Shown: positions 7,499 through 8,301 of the stretch, in pieces | Position numbering within the stretch: position 1 is the stretch's first letter | How the letters are laid out: each line of letters starts with the position of its first letter | NCBI GenBank assembly: GCA_025449515.1 | Contig: JANWJI010000078.1 | Coordinates: forward strand, 1-8,301 | Source: Nitrososphaeraceae archaeon | GTDB taxonomy: Archaea; Thermoproteota; Nitrososphaeria; Nitrososphaerales; Nitrososphaeraceae | Length of the DNA: 8,301 nucleotides | Reading direction: 5' to 3' | Program-made: the position numbers and the translations under genes | The notes under the pieces: generated by a model | What the model was told of the DNA's origin: nothing | The model's database searches: none | What the model saw: the letters and a program-made list of their open reading frames with translations, nothing else

Positions 7499-7512
7499 GT
7501 TTCCCACGAAAC
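7499..7512. promoter_or_regulatory. inverted repeat in the hydrolase promoter (candidate operator)
   Basis: GTTTC-CCAC-GAAAC is a perfect 5-bp dyad with a 4-base spacer. On the minus strand it lies just downstream of the TATA-like box and just before the predicted transcription start near 7493. A bound protein there would block the polymerase, so a repressor site is plausible. The dyad is short and could be chance. Confidence 0.3.
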
Positions 7513-7513
7513 C

Positions 7514-7525
7514 AATTTATAATAT
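7514..7525 (-). promoter_or_regulatory. candidate TATA box of the hydrolase gene
   Basis: On the minus strand ATATTATAAATT is centred about 60 bases before the ATG at 7459. Transcription would begin near 7493 and leave a leader of about 34 bases, so this message would not be leaderless. No strong Shine-Dalgarno motif is visible before the ATG. A second ATG at 7475 is out of frame. Confidence 0.45.
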
Positions 7526-7623
7526 CATAATGCAATACGAGGCATATCATAGGCTTATTTTATCAAAAGAAATATTGCGAGTTATATATTAACCTTAGGT
7601 AGTCTGATAATATAAACAAGACT

Positions 7624-7636
7624 GTTTATATAAAAA
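7624..7636 (+). promoter_or_regulatory. candidate TATA box of the dihydropteroate synthase-like gene
   Basis: GTTTATATAAAAA is the best TATA match in the divergent region and predicts transcription from about 7655-7657. Two weaker AT-rich candidates lie upstream (around 7581-7591 and 7607-7615), so the active one is uncertain. Confidence 0.5.
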
Positions 7637-7655
7637 AGCAATTCTGAATTGTAAT

Positions 7656-7660
7656 GTGAT
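7656..7660 (+). promoter_or_regulatory. possible ribosome binding site GTGAT deciding a TTG start
   Basis: GTGAT is complementary to the AUCAC of the archaeal 16S rRNA tail and sits 8 bases before TTG 7669. A stronger GGAGG lies at 7681-7685 but is only one base from the next in-frame start, GTG 7687, too close for normal use. Confidence 0.35.
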
Positions 7661-7668
7661 GCCAATAA

Positions 7669-8301
7669 TTGACTTTTTTAGGAGGAGTGCACGTAGGTAA
7701 TAATGCACCAGTGAGGGTAATGGGAATAATAAACGTTAGCCCTGAATCAATATACAAAGGATCTATCTTGACCAGATTCAAAGATATTGCGAAAACTGCG
7801 CGGATTATGGAAGATATGGGAGCCAGTCTAATAGATATAGGTGCAATGTCTACTGCCCCATATCTGCAGACACTCATCCCACTCCACCAAGAAGTAAGGA
7901 GGATGGTTGATGCAGTCAAAGCAGTGAAAATAAGTTGTAATCTTCCAGTATTAGCTGATACGCCAAGGGCAGCTGTTGCAAAAGAAGCAATCGAAGCGGG
8001 TGCTGATGCCGTTAATGACATTTCCGGACTCAAATATGATACAAACATGGCTACGATCGTAGCGGACACCAAAACATCAATAATCCTTGGAGCTTACGGC
8101 AGTCCGTCACTCCACTCTTCATGGCAGATTTCTGCAACAAAAAAATTCTTGCAGGAAAGCTTATCAATAGCACGTCAAGCCAGGATTGCAGAGAATAAGG
8201 TCATTATCGATCCATCGATTGGATTTTTTAGAAGCGAAGGTAAAAATCCGTTCTTTACTAAAATTCATGGTACAGAATTCTATATTCGTGACATAGAAGC
8301 A
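7669..8301 (+). CDS. folP: dihydropteroate synthase-like protein (5' part, runs off the window)
   Basis: The visible 211 codons are the N-terminal part of a TIM-barrel pterin-binding enzyme. In the family a dihydropterin pyrophosphate is joined to an aromatic amine during folate or methanopterin synthesis. Family segments are VMGIINVSPES at 17-27 (Asn22 binds the pyrophosphate and metal), LIDIGAMSTAP at 54-64, ADTPRAAVA at 96-104, EAGADAVNDISG at 109-120 and IIDPSIGFFR at 179-188. Bacterial enzymes have STRPG and DPGxGFxK at the second and last sites; the missing Arg and the Lys-to-Arg change suggest the archaeal subtype and perhaps a different amine partner. TTG 7669 is preferred because GGVHVGNNAPVRVMG just before the first motif looks like conserved family sequence and the in-frame stop is at 7666. 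GTG 7687, GTG 7711 and ATG 7720 are alternatives. The frame stays open to the right edge, so the C-terminal part is not visible. Confidence 0.85.
   Translation, partial: MTFLGGVHVGNNAPVRVMGIINVSPESIYKGSILTRFKDIAKTARIMEDMGASLIDIGAMSTAPYLQTLIPLHQEVRRMVDAVKAVKISCNLPVLADTPRAAVAKEAIEAGADAVNDISGLKYDTNMATIVADTKTSIILGAYGSPSLHSSWQISATKKFLQESLSIARQARIAENKVIIDPSIGFFRSEGKNPFFTKIHGTEFYIRDIEA

Noticed and set aside
7626..8072. 148-residue minus-strand ORF opposite the dihydropteroate synthase homologue
   Set aside because: It is antisense to a frame with clear family motifs, and its alanine/serine/isoleucine-rich composition is what antisense reading of a coding frame gives. No independent ribosome site or promoter was seen.
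1..8301. Mobile element, CRISPR array, integrase site at the tRNA-Thr, or defence genes
   Set aside because: There is no transposase or integrase, no terminal or regularly spaced repeats, and no second copy of the tRNA 3' end in the window. The genes are core metabolism and translation.

Overview
This window looks like archaeal chromosome, most likely from a Nitrososphaerota (Thaumarchaeota)-like lineage with a moderately AT-rich genome. The archaeal signs are: an archaeal-type ribosomal protein uS11; a thiamine-phosphate kinase and a sugar-phosphate mutase of archaeal style; a tRNA-Thr with U73 and no encoded CCA; an archaeal-style dihydropteroate synthase homologue; and TATA-like boxes at the -26 to -27 distance used by TBP/TFB. 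In two cases (the mutase and uS11) that spacing puts transcription initiation on or next to the start codon, implying leaderless mRNAs. The phylum is inferred from protein style and was not tested by a search.

Layout. Positions 1-47 hold the last codons of an upstream reading frame whose TGA overlaps the ATG of argH (argininosuccinate lyase, 44-1564, +), the last step of arginine synthesis. A tRNA-Thr(CGT) gene lies on the opposite strand (1606-1680). A phosphoglucomutase/phosphomannomutase-family gene (1782-3098, +) follows and overlaps by 17 bases a thiL gene for thiamine-monophosphate kinase (3082-4083, +). A 177-base gap holds a hairpin, a weak candidate small ORF on the minus strand, and a promoter for rps11 (uS11, 4261-4671, +). 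A terminator-like hairpin then separates rps11 from a convergent 887-residue glycogen-debranching-enzyme-like glycoside hydrolase (4796-7459, -). A 209-base divergent intergenic region leads into the 5' part of a dihydropteroate-synthase-like gene (7669 to beyond the window end, +), which starts at a non-ATG codon.

How the genes fit together. This is mostly core metabolism and translation: arginine synthesis, sugar-phosphate interconversion, thiamine diphosphate formation, a ribosomal protein, a tRNA, alpha-glucan handling and pterin cofactor synthesis. The only clear operon-like pairs are the upstream frame with argH (ATGA overlap) and the mutase with thiL (17-base overlap). No mobile element, CRISPR array, toxin-antitoxin or defence system was seen. 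The items most worth a second look are the small ORF at 4078-4215, the inverted repeat inside the hydrolase promoter, the unusual start region and substrate-loop changes of the dihydropteroate synthase homologue, and the separation of rps11 from its usual gene neighbourhood.
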